Shown: positions 50,853-59,220, counted from the stretch's first letter. The stretch is DNA of 64,000 nt from an uncultured Bacillota bacterium (GCA_934702375.1 CAKUYE010000012.1:14471-78470); one strand, 5' to 3'. Made by a program: numbers and translations. Notes: generated by a model not told the origin, from the sequence alone.

Positions 50853-51023
50853 CCATGGCAATGCGGATGTTGTTGCGCAGGCAAGGGCCGCTACAAGAAC
50901 GAACCTTGGTCGTACGGAGCGTGCCGTATGCGGCTTGTTAAACCGGTTCTACTACAACAGTCAGATGTAAGTTGCCGAAATGTGGTATTATTTGAAATTC
51001 TGAATGGGAATGAAGGTGATTCA

Positions 51024-51521
51024 ATGACACTCCGGCTTTGTTTCTTCTGGTCAAATATTTTTCCGGCAGCGGTGATAGATTTCTTTTATTATCGTATCTT
51101 TTTATTTGTGTTGGGTGCCTGGCTTGTCTTCGCCTTTGCCTGCTTCTTTCATCGCCGCTTTGCTTTTTCCAAGCCGATACTGATTTTTTTTATTTTATGT
51201 ATCGGGATATTTTCTTTTAATGTCATTTGGAATGGTTTTGATTATGTTGAAATTCTTTTTAACAAGGGACAGCATCTGATAGAATATTATAACTCCGGCG
51301 AATTTTCTCCGTTTGGCTCCTCGCCCTACTATCCTGTAGACGGCAGCTTCTACAGCACCATTGAGTATCAAATGGGCAATCGGCTTACAGACACCACCTA
51401 TTATCGTTTGGCCTCATCAATCCCTGTCGGCTTCGCCTGCTTTGTCTATTACCTTTTGTTTCTTTTTTCATTGTTGCGGAAAGGGCTTGGCAGAACGAGA
51501 AAAGGAGGTATTAGCTCATGA
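51024..51521 (+). CDS. Membrane protein of unknown function (first of a coupled pair)
   Basis: 165 residues, not recognised. Hydrophobic segments lie at about 20-40, 52-70 and 130-155. An extracytoplasmic loop between the second and third is rich in Tyr, Ser, Gly and Pro (SGEFSPFGSSPYYPVDGSFY). The C-terminus is basic (RKGLGRTRKGG). ATG 51024 has GAAGGTG seven bases upstream; the longer frame back to 50928 has no ribosome site. The stop overlaps the next start (ATGA), so both proteins are made together and are likely partners. Confidence 0.75.
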   Translation: MTLRLCFFWSNIFPAAVIDFFYYRIFLFVLGAWLVFAFACFFHRRFAFSKPILIFFILCIGIFSFNVIWNGFDYVEILFNKGQHLIEYYNSGEFSPFGSSPYYPVDGSFYSTIEYQMGNRLTDTTYYRLASSIPVGFACFVYYLLFLFSLLRKGLGRTRKGGISS

Positions 51522-52060
51522 AGGATTTTTTGCTTCCCGGCCTTTATCAAATCGTTTGCCACTTACCCGGCTGTTCCGATCTTGGCATTACCGGCAGTTG
51601 GATCGCAGGTATTGTATTCCTTTTAAATATATTGATTTTTGGTATGTCTTTTGCCAAAGGCCGTCCTCTCTTTTTCAGGAAAAGGAAAGATATTTCCCGT
51701 TCGGAGTGGGCGATTACCACCGGTGTAGTTGTTACAATACTGGTTCAGCTCATACTTGTATTTATTGTCTATGACCTCTCCACTCGTTATTGCCGGCCGC
51801 CGGTGGAATATTCGGTTTATGACGGTCGGGTACATTACGGTCTGTTTTTGGGAACAGACGGCAATCTTTCTCCCGCCGCGGCATTCGGCAAAGTATGCGG
51901 TGATCCCATCATTGTACAAATCATCTCCGCTGCCGAAAAGGAATGGATTTACTTTGGTTTTTTGCTGAATATTCTGTTAGCGTATCTCTGCCTCTTCGGC
52001 GCGTTGATCTACTACGGACTCCACCTTTTCCGCCGCCTGCGGCAAAAGCGGCGGCATTGA
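51518..52060 (+). CDS. Membrane protein of unknown function (second of a coupled pair)
   Basis: 180 residues, not recognised. An amphipathic N-terminus (MKDFLLPGLYQIVCHLPGC) precedes hydrophobic segments at about 25-45, 67-88 and 146-168, and the tail is basic (RRLRQKRRH). The loop between the second and third segments (RPPVEYSVYDGRVHYGLFLG) would be extracytoplasmic, matching the layout of the upstream protein. AAAGGAGG upstream gives a strong ribosome site. The two look like diverged halves of a heteromeric membrane complex. Confidence 0.75.
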   Translation: MKDFLLPGLYQIVCHLPGCSDLGITGSWIAGIVFLLNILIFGMSFAKGRPLFFRKRKDISRSEWAITTGVVVTILVQLILVFIVYDLSTRYCRPPVEYSVYDGRVHYGLFLGTDGNLSPAAAFGKVCGDPIIVQIISAAEKEWIYFGFLLNILLAYLCLFGALIYYGLHLFRRLRQKRRH

Positions 52061-52255
52061 ACCGGATTTTTGGCTAGATACTGAAAACGGCACAAAATAA
52101 ATTTATCGGGGATCCTTTCTCCTTGCATTGACAAAAACGGAGCGGAGGCTGTGATCACAGCAAAAGAGGAATAGAACAAAAGAAGTTTATTTTTATGAAA
52201 GAAATCGGTTCTCGCTTATTTTACAAGTGCTGTCGCCGATGGAAAAGTTGATAAG
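52061..52255. other. Non-coding stretch between membrane pair and PRC-barrel gene
   Basis: About 195 bases before the terminator at 52256. There are no supported genes, a few A/T-rich segments, and a possible 18-codon open frame at 52196 without a ribosome site. I see nothing else. Confidence 0.4.
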
Positions 52256-52294
52256 AAATACAGGAGGATGCTAAAGTGCCTTCCTGTATTTTTT
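52256..52294 (+). terminator. Terminator upstream of the PRC-barrel gene
   Basis: Stem aaatacagga (52256-52265) with tcctgtattt (52282-52291), plus gg/cc inside with one bulge, T run to 52294. Confidence 0.75.
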
Positions 52295-52345
52295 ATGGAT
52301 ATTTTTTCTATTTCGGGGGAAAATGAAAGTAATGAGGTGATGATT

Positions 52346-52786
52346 ATGATCATGGGGCGCGATCTTTGCGGTTTACCTGTTTTTTCCTGGCGGGAGGGCT
52401 GTTATCTCGGCCGTATTGCCGATTTCTTTTTTGACGGCATTACCATGAGATTGATCGGCATATCTCTCGGAAAGACCTTCCCCGGGAAAAAGCTGCGTTT
52501 TGTGGCGCGAGAACATATTTGCAAAATCTATAAAGATGGAATTGTGATATCTACCCGGGAAAACATTGAAAAACGGCAGTATCTTGGAGACTGCTGCGTG
52601 TCGTACCTTGAGTTTTCCAAGGATTCTTCGCTTTTTTTGAGAGAAGGGGAGGTTGTTTCCGATTTTATTCTGAACGAATGGTATGAAATCGACGGCTATG
52701 AGATCTCCCGGGGGCTTTGGCATGATCTTGTTTACGGTCGCAGCTTCCGACCCCGTTATAACAAAATTCGTCAAATTTCAAAATAA
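52346..52786 (+). CDS. PRC-barrel domain protein
   Basis: 146 residues. GLPVFSWREGCYLGRIADFFFDGITMRLIGISL is a PRC-barrel N-terminal half, and FVAREHICKIYKDGIVISTRE the second half. A second, poorly matching barrel-like region follows. Such proteins are small cytosolic adaptors; some bind RNA-processing or photosynthetic complexes. The open frame extends back into the terminator, so I start at ATG 52346, seven bases after GAGGTG; ATG 52340 is also possible. It probably forms an operon with the two tiny genes downstream. Confidence 0.75.
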   Translation: MIMGRDLCGLPVFSWREGCYLGRIADFFFDGITMRLIGISLGKTFPGKKLRFVAREHICKIYKDGIVISTRENIEKRQYLGDCCVSYLEFSKDSSLFLREGEVVSDFILNEWYEIDGYEISRGLWHDLVYGRSFRPRYNKIRQISK

Positions 52787-52800
52787 TGGCAGGTGAGAAT

Positions 52801-52956
52801 ATGAAATGTCCCGTATGTGATAGCAGGCAAGTGGGGAGAATAGGAGAGAACCGATATTTTTGTTGGAATTGCAACGTAGAGTTTAATAATGCTGCGGAAG
52901 TCTACGATATCTCGGAAGAAGGCACTCTGATGAAAATTACGGTACCTGGGAGGTGA
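52801..52956 (+). CDS. Small zinc-ribbon protein
   Basis: 51 residues, below the usual ORF-size cut-off. MKCPVCDSRQVGRIGENRYFC followed by WNCNVEF gives two CxxC pairs (CPVC and CWNC), a typical single zinc ribbon; the rest is short and acidic. AGGTGAG lies eight bases before ATG 52801. It lies 14 bases after the PRC-barrel gene and 4 before the next one. Its function is unknown, but it could be a metal-dependent adaptor of the PRC-barrel protein. Confidence 0.7.
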   Translation: MKCPVCDSRQVGRIGENRYFCWNCNVEFNNAAEVYDISEEGTLMKITVPGR

Positions 52957-52960
52957 TCTA

Positions 52961-53167
52961 TTGTCAGGCATGAAAAAGACCTGTCTTTTCGGTTCCTTTA
53001 TGTTGGGAGCTGCTGCCGGTTATTACTATAGGGATTACATGGGCTCAAAAGAAAAAAACGGGAAAAAAGATGATTTTGAGCCGGTGATCGTGATGCCGAA
53101 ATGTATGGCCAAAAAGGCAAAACGGATGAAAAAGGATCTGCGCACACTTTGGGAGGACATGATCTGA
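52961..53167 (+). CDS. YtxH-like small membrane protein
   Basis: 68 residues. A short N-terminal membrane segment with a glycine/alanine motif (FGSFMLGAAAGYYYRDYMG) and a highly basic tail (KCMAKKAKRMKKDLRTLWEDM) resemble YtxH-type proteins. The TTG at 52961 has GGAGGTGA with a 7-base spacer; ATG 52970 is too far from it. Last of a three-gene unit with the PRC-barrel and zinc-ribbon genes. Confidence 0.65.
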   Translation: MSGMKKTCLFGSFMLGAAAGYYYRDYMGSKEKNGKKDDFEPVIVMPKCMAKKAKRMKKDLRTLWEDMI

Positions 53168-53203
53168 CCGATAACGTGCTGCTTTGGATCGTTTGATAGG
53201 AAG

Positions 53204-53244
53204 AAACGGGTGTTGCGCGGAAACAGGAGCTGCAACACCCGTTT
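53204..53244. repeat. 13-base perfect inverted repeat
   Basis: aaacgggtgttgc (53204-53216) and gcaacacccgttt (53232-53244) pair perfectly with a 15-base loop and no following T run. It may terminate the small-gene operon by the T within its arm. Confidence 0.55.
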
Positions 53245-53291
53245 CTGTATGATGATATTGAGCAAATGGATTCTTTGTCCGGAGGTGAGGC

Positions 53292-54326
53292 ATGGTTTCT
53301 TCAAAGATTAAATGGACTGTCGTTGGCGTAATGATTTTATTTCTTTTGGTCTTATCCTATTTTCTTTTTCGCAGTGTTTTTTATTTATTTTTCGCTTCGG
53401 TGGCGGTGAGCTATCTTTTAGGACCTATGGTCGATGGCTTTCGAGATCAGGGTGTCCCCCCGGTTGTGGCAATCCTTATCAGCTACGCCCTTATTGTGAC
53501 GCTGCTGCTGGCCTTTGCTTTGCTGATCTTTCCTTTGTTGTATGAGGAGTTTTCCGGGATTCTTTCTTCGCTGCCTCGATACTATGATTACTTGCTTTCC
53601 TTTTGGGCTCGTTATGTTAAAGATACTTCGGTTATGGATTTTTTGGGAGCTATTGGGCTGGAAGAAAAATTTGTGGCTTATGCCGAAGCCTGGAGCGGTA
53701 ATATGGCCCAACGTTCTCTGGCTCTTCTCGCCGCTTTGCCGAAATTTGCCCTATATCTGATTTTGATTCCTGTAATTGCCTACTATTTGCTTCGGGATAA
53801 AAACGAGATTCTCGGGAAATTGCTTCTGAGCTTTCCGCCCCGATTTCGTGTGACGGTAACGACTCTCGGCAACCAGATCAATGAAGTGTTATGGGGGTTT
53901 TTGCGGGGGAATGTGGTGATTGCTCTGCTTGTGGCGGTGCTTACTGTGGCAGGGCTCATGCTGCTGAAATTACGGTATGCTGCGGCTCTCGGTGTGCTCT
54001 ATGCGTTGTTTGATATGATTCCTTATTTTGGCCCGGTTCTGGGGGCGATTCCCGTTGTGGTGATTACTCTGATCCAGGGGGATTGTAATCTGCTGCTGGT
54101 GCTGCTTTTGCTCTTTGCGGTACAGCAGATCGAAAACTTTTTCCTTTCGCCAAAGATCCTTGGAGATCAGGTGGGACTGCATCCGGTCAGTGTGATCCTT
54201 CTGGTTTTGATCGGCGGGTATTGCGGCGGTATCTTCGGTATGGTATTAGTGATTCCCTTTGCTGCCGTTGCCAAGGTTGTGCTGGTATACCTTTATCGGC
54301 GCATCGTTGCTCCGGACATTGATTGA
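53292..54326 (+). CDS. AI-2E family transporter (UPF0118)
   Basis: 344 residues, about eight hydrophobic segments. These proteins resemble permeases such as YdbI/TqsA, linked to autoinducer-2 export or Na+/H+ exchange in a few members. PKFALYLILIPVIAYYLLRDK, GFLRGNVVIALLVAVLTVAGL, FDMIPYFGPVLGAIPVVVI and FLSPKILGDQVGLHPVSVILLVL are family signatures. ATG 53292 has GGAGGTGAGG upstream. Its TGA overlaps the -35 box of alaS. Being upstream of alaS is a recurrent arrangement in Bacillota. Confidence 0.9.
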   Translation: MVSSKIKWTVVGVMILFLLVLSYFLFRSVFYLFFASVAVSYLLGPMVDGFRDQGVPPVVAILISYALIVTLLLAFALLIFPLLYEEFSGILSSLPRYYDYLLSFWARYVKDTSVMDFLGAIGLEEKFVAYAEAWSGNMAQRSLALLAALPKFALYLILIPVIAYYLLRDKNEILGKLLLSFPPRFRVTVTTLGNQINEVLWGFLRGNVVIALLVAVLTVAGLMLLKLRYAAALGVLYALFDMIPYFGPVLGAIPVVVITLIQGDCNLLLVLLLLFAVQQIENFFLSPKILGDQVGLHPVSVILLVLIGGYCGGIFGMVLVIPFAAVAKVVLVYLYRRIVAPDID

Positions 54327-54351
54327 CTTTTTGTATAAAATGGAGTATAAT
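54323..54351 (+). promoter_or_regulatory. Promoter of alaS operon
   Basis: TTGACT (54323-54328, overlapping the upstream stop codon), 17-base spacer, TATAAT (54346-54351). The leader is about 66 bases, too short for a T-box. Confidence 0.85.
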
Positions 54352-54424
54352 GCAGGATGTAATAAAATAAGTACAGTATGTGTATTTTGGAAAATGCATA
54401 TAACGATAGACTTTGGAGGCAACA

Positions 54425-57076
54425 ATGGAAGGAAAAATTATTCAAGGGAATGAGATTCGCAAAGCATTTCTGGATTTCTTTAAAAGCAAAGGACATGAGG
54501 TGGTGCAAAGCTCCTCTCTGGTTCCTCACAATGATCCCACATTGCTCTTTACCAATGCCGGTATGGTTCAGTTTAAGGACACGTTTTTAGAGCTGGAGGA
54601 ACGTCCCTACAAACGTGCCACCACTGCGCAGAAGTGCGTTCGCGCCGGTGGCAAACATAACGACCTTGATACCGTCGGTAAGACTGCAAGACACCATACC
54701 TTTTTTGAAATGATGGGTAATTTCTCCTTTGGAGATTACTTTAAAGAAGGTGCCATTGGCTATGCCTGGGAATTTCTTACCGAAGTATTAAAGCTGGACA
54801 AAGACCATCTTTATATTACGATTTATAATGATGATGACGAAGCCTTTGAATTGTGGCAGAAGGTTGCCGGTGTTGCACCGGAACGCATCTATCGTCTGGG
54901 GGAAAAGGACAACTTCTGGGCAATGGGTGATACCGGCCCCTGCGGTCCCTGCAGTGAAATCCATTACGACCGCGGCGAAGAATTTGCCTGCGGCCCCGAT
55001 TGCGGCCTTGGTAAATGTGATTGTGACCGTTGGCTGGAAATCTGGAACCTTGTATTCATGCAGTTTAACCGCGATGAAAACGGTGTGATGACGCCGCTTC
55101 CGCATCCCTGCATTGATACGGGGATGGGTTTGGAACGTGTGGCCTCAGTATTGCAGAATGTTCCCAGCAACTATGATACGGATCTTCTGCGTTGTTTGAT
55201 CGACTTTATCGCCAAAGAAACCGGTTTACCCTATTATGAAGATGAACGCGGCTTTGCCATGCGTGTTGTGGCCGACCATGCCCGCTCCTGTACCTTCCTT
55301 ATTGCCGATGGGGTATTGCCTTCCAACGATGGCCGCGGTTATGTCCTGCGCCGTATTTTGCGCCGTGCCGCCCGCTTCATCAAGCTCCTTGGCGTAGACG
55401 GTGTATTTTTGGCAAAGGTTGTTCCCGTTGTTGTAGAAATGATGGGAGATCAATATCCGGAAATCCGTGAAAAAGAAGATTTCATTATCAAAGTAATCTC
55501 CAATGAAGAAGAACGCTTCCATGTGACCTTGGCCGATGGCATGAAGATCCTGGAAGATAAAATCGAAAAAGCGAAAGCCGAAGGGAAAACGGTGATTTCC
55601 GGCGACGATGCCTTCCAGCTTTACGATACTTACGGCTTCCCCTTGGATCTTACGGAAGACGCTGCCGAAGAAGCCGGTATGACCGTGGATAAAGACGGTT
55701 TTGAAGCCGCCATGGAAGAACAGCGCAACCGCGCCAGAAATGCCAGAAGCAACGAAGGCTTTAATGAACTTGAAATTGCTTTGACTGCGTTACTTCCCGA
55801 TGTAGAAGCCACGGAATTTACCGGCTATACCACCTTTACCGATCAAGGTACCTGCAAAGCTTTGATTGTGGACGGAGAACGCCAAAAAATGGTCACCGTC
55901 GGGACAGAAGGTTTCCTTGTATTGGACAAAACACCCTGTTATGCTGAAATGGGCGGTCAGGTAGGGGACCGCGGTACATTCACTGTCGGCGATTCCAAAG
56001 TGGACATTCTTACGACCTTTAAGCTTCCCAGCGGCGTCTATATCCATAAATTTAAAGTAGCCGCCGGTACGCTGGAAGAAGGGGCTGCCGGAACGGTGGA
56101 AGTTACCGTTGCTTTGCGGAAAGGTACCCAGAGAAATCATACCGCGACCCATTTGATGCACAAGGCTCTCCGTGAGGTATTGGGTGACCATGCGAATCAG
56201 GCAGGTTCCTTTGTAAATGAAGAACGACTTCGTTTTGACTTTAACCATTTTTCCGCGGTGACTCCGGAAGAATTGAAGCAGATTGAGGATAAAGTAAACG
56301 AAAAGATCCTTGAAAATATTGAAGTCGTAACCAAAGAAATGGATATCGATGAAGCAAAAGCAGAAGGTGCCATGGCTCTCTTTGGTGAAAAATATGGGAA
56401 ACGGGTTCGTTTCGTTAACATTGGCGGTTGGAGTAAAGAACTCTGCGGCGGTACCCATGTGGCTGCCACCGGTGAGATCGGTCTCTTTAAGATCGTTTCC
56501 GAATCCAGCATCGGCGCCGGTTTGCGCCGTATCGAAGCCGTGACCGGCGAAGCTGCTCGGGCTTATCTCGAAGCCGAAGAAAAGGAACTTCTTGAAATCC
56601 AGCATTTGCTCAAGGTCAAGAAAACCGATATTACCGAAAAGATCCATCAGCTCCTTGCCGAGTTGAAGGAAAAAGATAAAGAGATCGCAGCTTTTAAAGA
56701 AGCAGAAGCCGCTGCCAAAGCCGGTGACGTTTTGAAAGATGCAGAAGATTATCCCAAAGGGAAAGCCATTGTTGCCAACATGGGCGATATGGATATGAAT
56801 GCATTGAGAGAAACTGCGGACAAGCTTAAAGAAAACAGAGATGATCTTGCCTTGGTTCTCTTTGCTACCGGCGGCGGTAAAGTCAGCGTTGTGATCAGCG
56901 GCGGCAAAGATTGGGTTGGTCAGGGCTTCCATGCCGGGAAACTCATCAAAGAAGTTGCTTCCGTTGTCGGCGGCGGCGGTGGTGGGAAACCCAACATGGC
57001 TCAGGCCGGCGGCAAGGATGTTTCCAAAGTGGAAGATGCGATTGTGAAAGCGAAGGAATTGCTGCAAAACGTCTGA
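54425..57076 (+). CDS. alaS: Alanyl-tRNA synthetase
   Basis: 883 residues. The class II core starts at NEIRKAFLDFFKSKGHEVVQSS, with PHNDPTLLFTNAGMVQFKD and TAQKCVRAGGKHNDLD. The editing domain keeps its zinc/catalytic HTATHLMHKAL and CGGTHVAATGEIG. The C-Ala tail is complete (GKVSVVISGGKDW; GGGGGGKPNMAQAGG). The start was moved from TTG 54413, inside the ribosome site, to ATG 54425, with GGAGG five bases before it. It is followed by ireB. Confidence 0.97.
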   Translation: MEGKIIQGNEIRKAFLDFFKSKGHEVVQSSSLVPHNDPTLLFTNAGMVQFKDTFLELEERPYKRATTAQKCVRAGGKHNDLDTVGKTARHHTFFEMMGNFSFGDYFKEGAIGYAWEFLTEVLKLDKDHLYITIYNDDDEAFELWQKVAGVAPERIYRLGEKDNFWAMGDTGPCGPCSEIHYDRGEEFACGPDCGLGKCDCDRWLEIWNLVFMQFNRDENGVMTPLPHPCIDTGMGLERVASVLQNVPSNYDTDLLRCLIDFIAKETGLPYYEDERGFAMRVVADHARSCTFLIADGVLPSNDGRGYVLRRILRRAARFIKLLGVDGVFLAKVVPVVVEMMGDQYPEIREKEDFIIKVISNEEERFHVTLADGMKILEDKIEKAKAEGKTVISGDDAFQLYDTYGFPLDLTEDAAEEAGMTVDKDGFEAAMEEQRNRARNARSNEGFNELEIALTALLPDVEATEFTGYTTFTDQGTCKALIVDGERQKMVTVGTEGFLVLDKTPCYAEMGGQVGDRGTFTVGDSKVDILTTFKLPSGVYIHKFKVAAGTLEEGAAGTVEVTVALRKGTQRNHTATHLMHKALREVLGDHANQAGSFVNEERLRFDFNHFSAVTPEELKQIEDKVNEKILENIEVVTKEMDIDEAKAEGAMALFGEKYGKRVRFVNIGGWSKELCGGTHVAATGEIGLFKIVSESSIGAGLRRIEAVTGEAARAYLEAEEKELLEIQHLLKVKKTDITEKIHQLLAELKEKDKEIAAFKEAEAAAKAGDVLKDAEDYPKGKAIVANMGDMDMNALRETADKLKENRDDLALVLFATGGGKVSVVISGGKDWVGQGFHAGKLIKEVASVVGGGGGGKPNMAQAGGKDVSKVEDAIVKAKELLQNV

Positions 57077-57110
57077 TCCCGGATCAGATAGAAAGAAAGG
57101 TGGTTTTAAC

Positions 57111-57365
57111 ATGAATAACAAGTTAGATCCTACCATGGAATTTACCGGTAACAAAGATGATGCTACAACAACGATTCAGACCGTGTACGATGCTTTAAAA
57201 GAAAAAGGGTATGCTGCCTCCAATCAGATCGTTGGGTATTTGATCTCCGGTGATCCCAGCTATATCACTTCCTACAAAGATGCCAGAAATATCATCCAAA
57301 GTATTGAACGGGATGAACTGATGGATCTTTTCGTTCGCTATTACTTGGAAAATGTCTGTGAATAA
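57111..57365 (+). CDS. ireB: IreB-family regulatory phosphoprotein
   Basis: 84 residues. IreB (DUF965) is a small protein phosphorylated by the PASTA kinase IreK and controls beta-lactam tolerance in Enterococcus. TTIQTVYDALKEKGYAA, NQIVGYLISGDPSYITSYKDARNIIQSI and DELMDLFVRYYLE are conserved. The phospho-Thr candidates are in DDATTTIQT, matching the family's N-terminal phosphosites. AAAGGTGG lies upstream. The alaS-ireB-ruvX-DUF1292 order is typical. Confidence 0.93.
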   Translation: MNNKLDPTMEFTGNKDDATTTIQTVYDALKEKGYAASNQIVGYLISGDPSYITSYKDARNIIQSIERDELMDLFVRYYLENVCE

Positions 57366-58320
57366 AATGATTTACCGTCCTTTGGGACAAACGGGTATCA
57401 TGGTCAGCCCCATTGTTTTTGGGGCGCTGACCATTGGCCCTATCCATAAAAACCTCGCGGTAGAGGATGGCGCTGCCGTGATTCGGCAAGCTTTGGAACT
57501 GGGGGTTAACCTCATTGATACCGCGGAGTGTTACGATACCTATCCTTACATTCGGGAAGCTTTGAAAGGTTGGCAGGAGCATATTTATGTGACCTCCAAA
57601 TCTTATGGCTATAACCGTGAGCTGATGGCAAAAGCCTTTGAGGATTGCCGTAAGGCTTTGGATCGTGATACCCTTGACATCTTTCTCATGCACGAGCAAG
57701 AAAGCCGTTATACCATTGAAGGGCATAAAGAAGCTTTGGATTATCTCAATGAACAAAAGGCCAAGGGGTTGTTAAAGGCTGTAGGGCTTTCTACCCATGC
57801 CGTCGATGCCGTGAGAGCCGCTGCGGATCGAGATGACATTGATGTGATTCACCCGATCATCAATAAATATGGTTGGGGGATCATTGACGGCACCCGGGAT
57901 GAAATGTTGGATGCCATTGCTTATGCAAAAGCCAAAGGCAAGGGACTTTACGGCATGAAAGCTCTTTCCGGCGGGAAGCTTGCAGATGATGCCTACGATT
58001 GTTTTCGCTGGGCTTTTACCGTTCCTCAGGTGGATGCCTTTGCTGTGGGGATGAAGAGCCGTCGGGAAGTGCGCATCAATGTTGCCTGGGCTTTGGGGGA
58101 AGAACCGGATCCCAAGGATCTTGCCGAATATGTGGTGGAAAAACGCCATATTGAAGTACGTGATACTTGTGTGGGATGCCAAAGCTGTATTCGCCGGTGC
58201 GGTCAGCGGGCGATTTCCATGGCCGAGGGAGCCAAAACTGTAACGATTAATTTGAAGCGCTGTGTTTTATGCGGCTATTGCCGCGATAATTGTGAACACA
58301 ATGCGATACGTATTTACTGA
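57352..58320 (+). CDS. Aldo/keto reductase with C-terminal 2[4Fe-4S] ferredoxin domain
   Basis: 322 residues. The N-terminal AKR barrel shows MIYRPLGQTGIMVSPIVFGAL and the catalytic Asp/Tyr in LIDTAECYDTYPYI. The C-terminal domain has two cluster motifs, CVGCQSCIRRCGQRAI and CVLCGYCRDNCEHNAI, as in ferredoxin-fused oxidoreductases. It probably shuttles electrons between ferredoxin and a small carbonyl substrate, which is unknown. ATG 57352 overlaps ireB by 14 bases; ATG 57367 is an alternative. It is inserted between ireB and ruvX, whereas these two are often adjacent in Bacillota. Confidence 0.88.
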   Translation: MSVNKMIYRPLGQTGIMVSPIVFGALTIGPIHKNLAVEDGAAVIRQALELGVNLIDTAECYDTYPYIREALKGWQEHIYVTSKSYGYNRELMAKAFEDCRKALDRDTLDIFLMHEQESRYTIEGHKEALDYLNEQKAKGLLKAVGLSTHAVDAVRAAADRDDIDVIHPIINKYGWGIIDGTRDEMLDAIAYAKAKGKGLYGMKALSGGKLADDAYDCFRWAFTVPQVDAFAVGMKSRREVRINVAWALGEEPDPKDLAEYVVEKRHIEVRDTCVGCQSCIRRCGQRAISMAEGAKTVTINLKRCVLCGYCRDNCEHNAIRIY

Positions 58321-58332
58321 TAGGATTCATTT

Positions 58333-58761
58333 ATGAGAATATTAGCACTGGATGTCGGCACAAAAAATATTGGCGTAGCCCTTTCCGATCCTTTAGGGAT
58401 TACGGCGCAAAATCTGCCGACGATTCGCCGCAAAGGCGATACCGCTGCCGATGTGAAACGCGTTACCGATGCCATTGCCGAATACGGAGTGGAAACCCTT
58501 GTGGTAGGGTACCCCAAAAATATGAACGGTACCGAAGGTCCTTCCTGTGAAATGGCAAAGGAATTTGCGGCAGAGGTGGAAAAAAATATTGATGAGGCTA
58601 AAGTCTCCGTTGTCTTTTGGGATGAACGGATGACCAGCGTGATGGCAGAAAATGCCATGATTGAAGCAGATCTGAGCCGTAAAAAGAGAAAACAAAAGGT
58701 GGATTCTCTGGCGGCGATCTTGATATTACAAAATTACTTAGATTATTTAAATCGCGGATAA
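58333..58761 (+). CDS. ruvX: Holliday junction resolvase-like / pre-16S rRNA nuclease RuvX (YqgF)
   Basis: 142 residues. RuvX/YqgF is an RNase H-fold protein, reported to mature the 5' end of 16S rRNA. The first acidic site is in LALDVGTKNIGVALSDPLG, VVGYPKNMNGTEGPS is the second core strand, and FWDERMTSVMAENAM with the DSLAAILILQNYLD helix forms the rest of the active site. It lies 12 bases after the reductase gene and 21 before the DUF1292 gene. Confidence 0.95.
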   Translation: MRILALDVGTKNIGVALSDPLGITAQNLPTIRRKGDTAADVKRVTDAIAEYGVETLVVGYPKNMNGTEGPSCEMAKEFAAEVEKNIDEAKVSVVFWDERMTSVMAENAMIEADLSRKKRKQKVDSLAAILILQNYLDYLNRG

Positions 58762-58782
58762 ATCCGCGGAAAGAGGTGTCCT

Positions 58783-59097
58783 ATGACAGATCATCATGAA
58801 TGCGGCTGCGGCTGCGACCACAACCACGAAGAAGAAGGCTACGAAGTCCAGCTTGTCACTCTTGTTGATGAAGACGGCAACGAACAGGAATTTGAAGTGA
58901 TCGATATTTTCAGTGTCGATGCCAAGGAATATGTTGCCATTGCTCCTCCCGAAGGGGAAGAAGATGACGATGAAGTTATGGTTTTCCGTCTTGAAGTAGA
59001 CGAAGAAACCGGTGAAGAACTTCTTCATGACATTGCCGATGACGATGAATGGAACCGTGTTGCCGAAGTTTACATGGCTTTGGCCGATGAAGAATAA
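58783..59097 (+). CDS. DUF1292 family protein (YrzB-like) with His/Cys-rich N-terminus
   Basis: 104 residues. VTLVDEDGNEQEFEVIDIF, KEYVAIAPPEG and VMVFRLEVDEETGEELLHDI are the DUF1292 core found next to ruvX. The N-terminus MTDHHECGCGCDHNHEEE adds a cluster of three Cys and four His that could bind metal; in other members this is often shorter. Strongly acidic. GAGGTG lies upstream of ATG 58783. Function unknown. Confidence 0.9.
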   Translation: MTDHHECGCGCDHNHEEEGYEVQLVTLVDEDGNEQEFEVIDIFSVDAKEYVAIAPPEGEEDDDEVMVFRLEVDEETGEELLHDIADDDEWNRVAEVYMALADEE

Positions 59098-59220
59098 AGA
59101 TATCTTCTGATTTTAAACGAACTGCACGAAAAAAATATGTGCAGGTAAGTAAAATGCTTTGACGCATAAAAAAATATATAGCTGCGCCGAAAGCGATTTG
59201 TTCCTTGAAAATAAAAAATG

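Noticed and set aside
50791..50969. +1 continuation of the SLH remnant (VAQARAATRTNLGRT)
   Set aside because: It vaguely recalls phage tail-fibre repeats, but is too short and has no supporting neighbours; not called.
49485..53167. Toxin-antitoxin or bacteriocin locus in the accessory stretch
   Set aside because: No leader peptide, ABC exporter, immunity-like or toxin fold is visible; only a regulator, membrane proteins and small adaptors.
54352..54424. T-box riboswitch upstream of alaS
   Set aside because: The leader is only about 66 bases and has no T-box sequence or antiterminator; hisS and aspS also lack one.
55790..57154. 454-codon minus-strand frame opposite alaS
   Set aside because: Shadow frame of alaS without family features.
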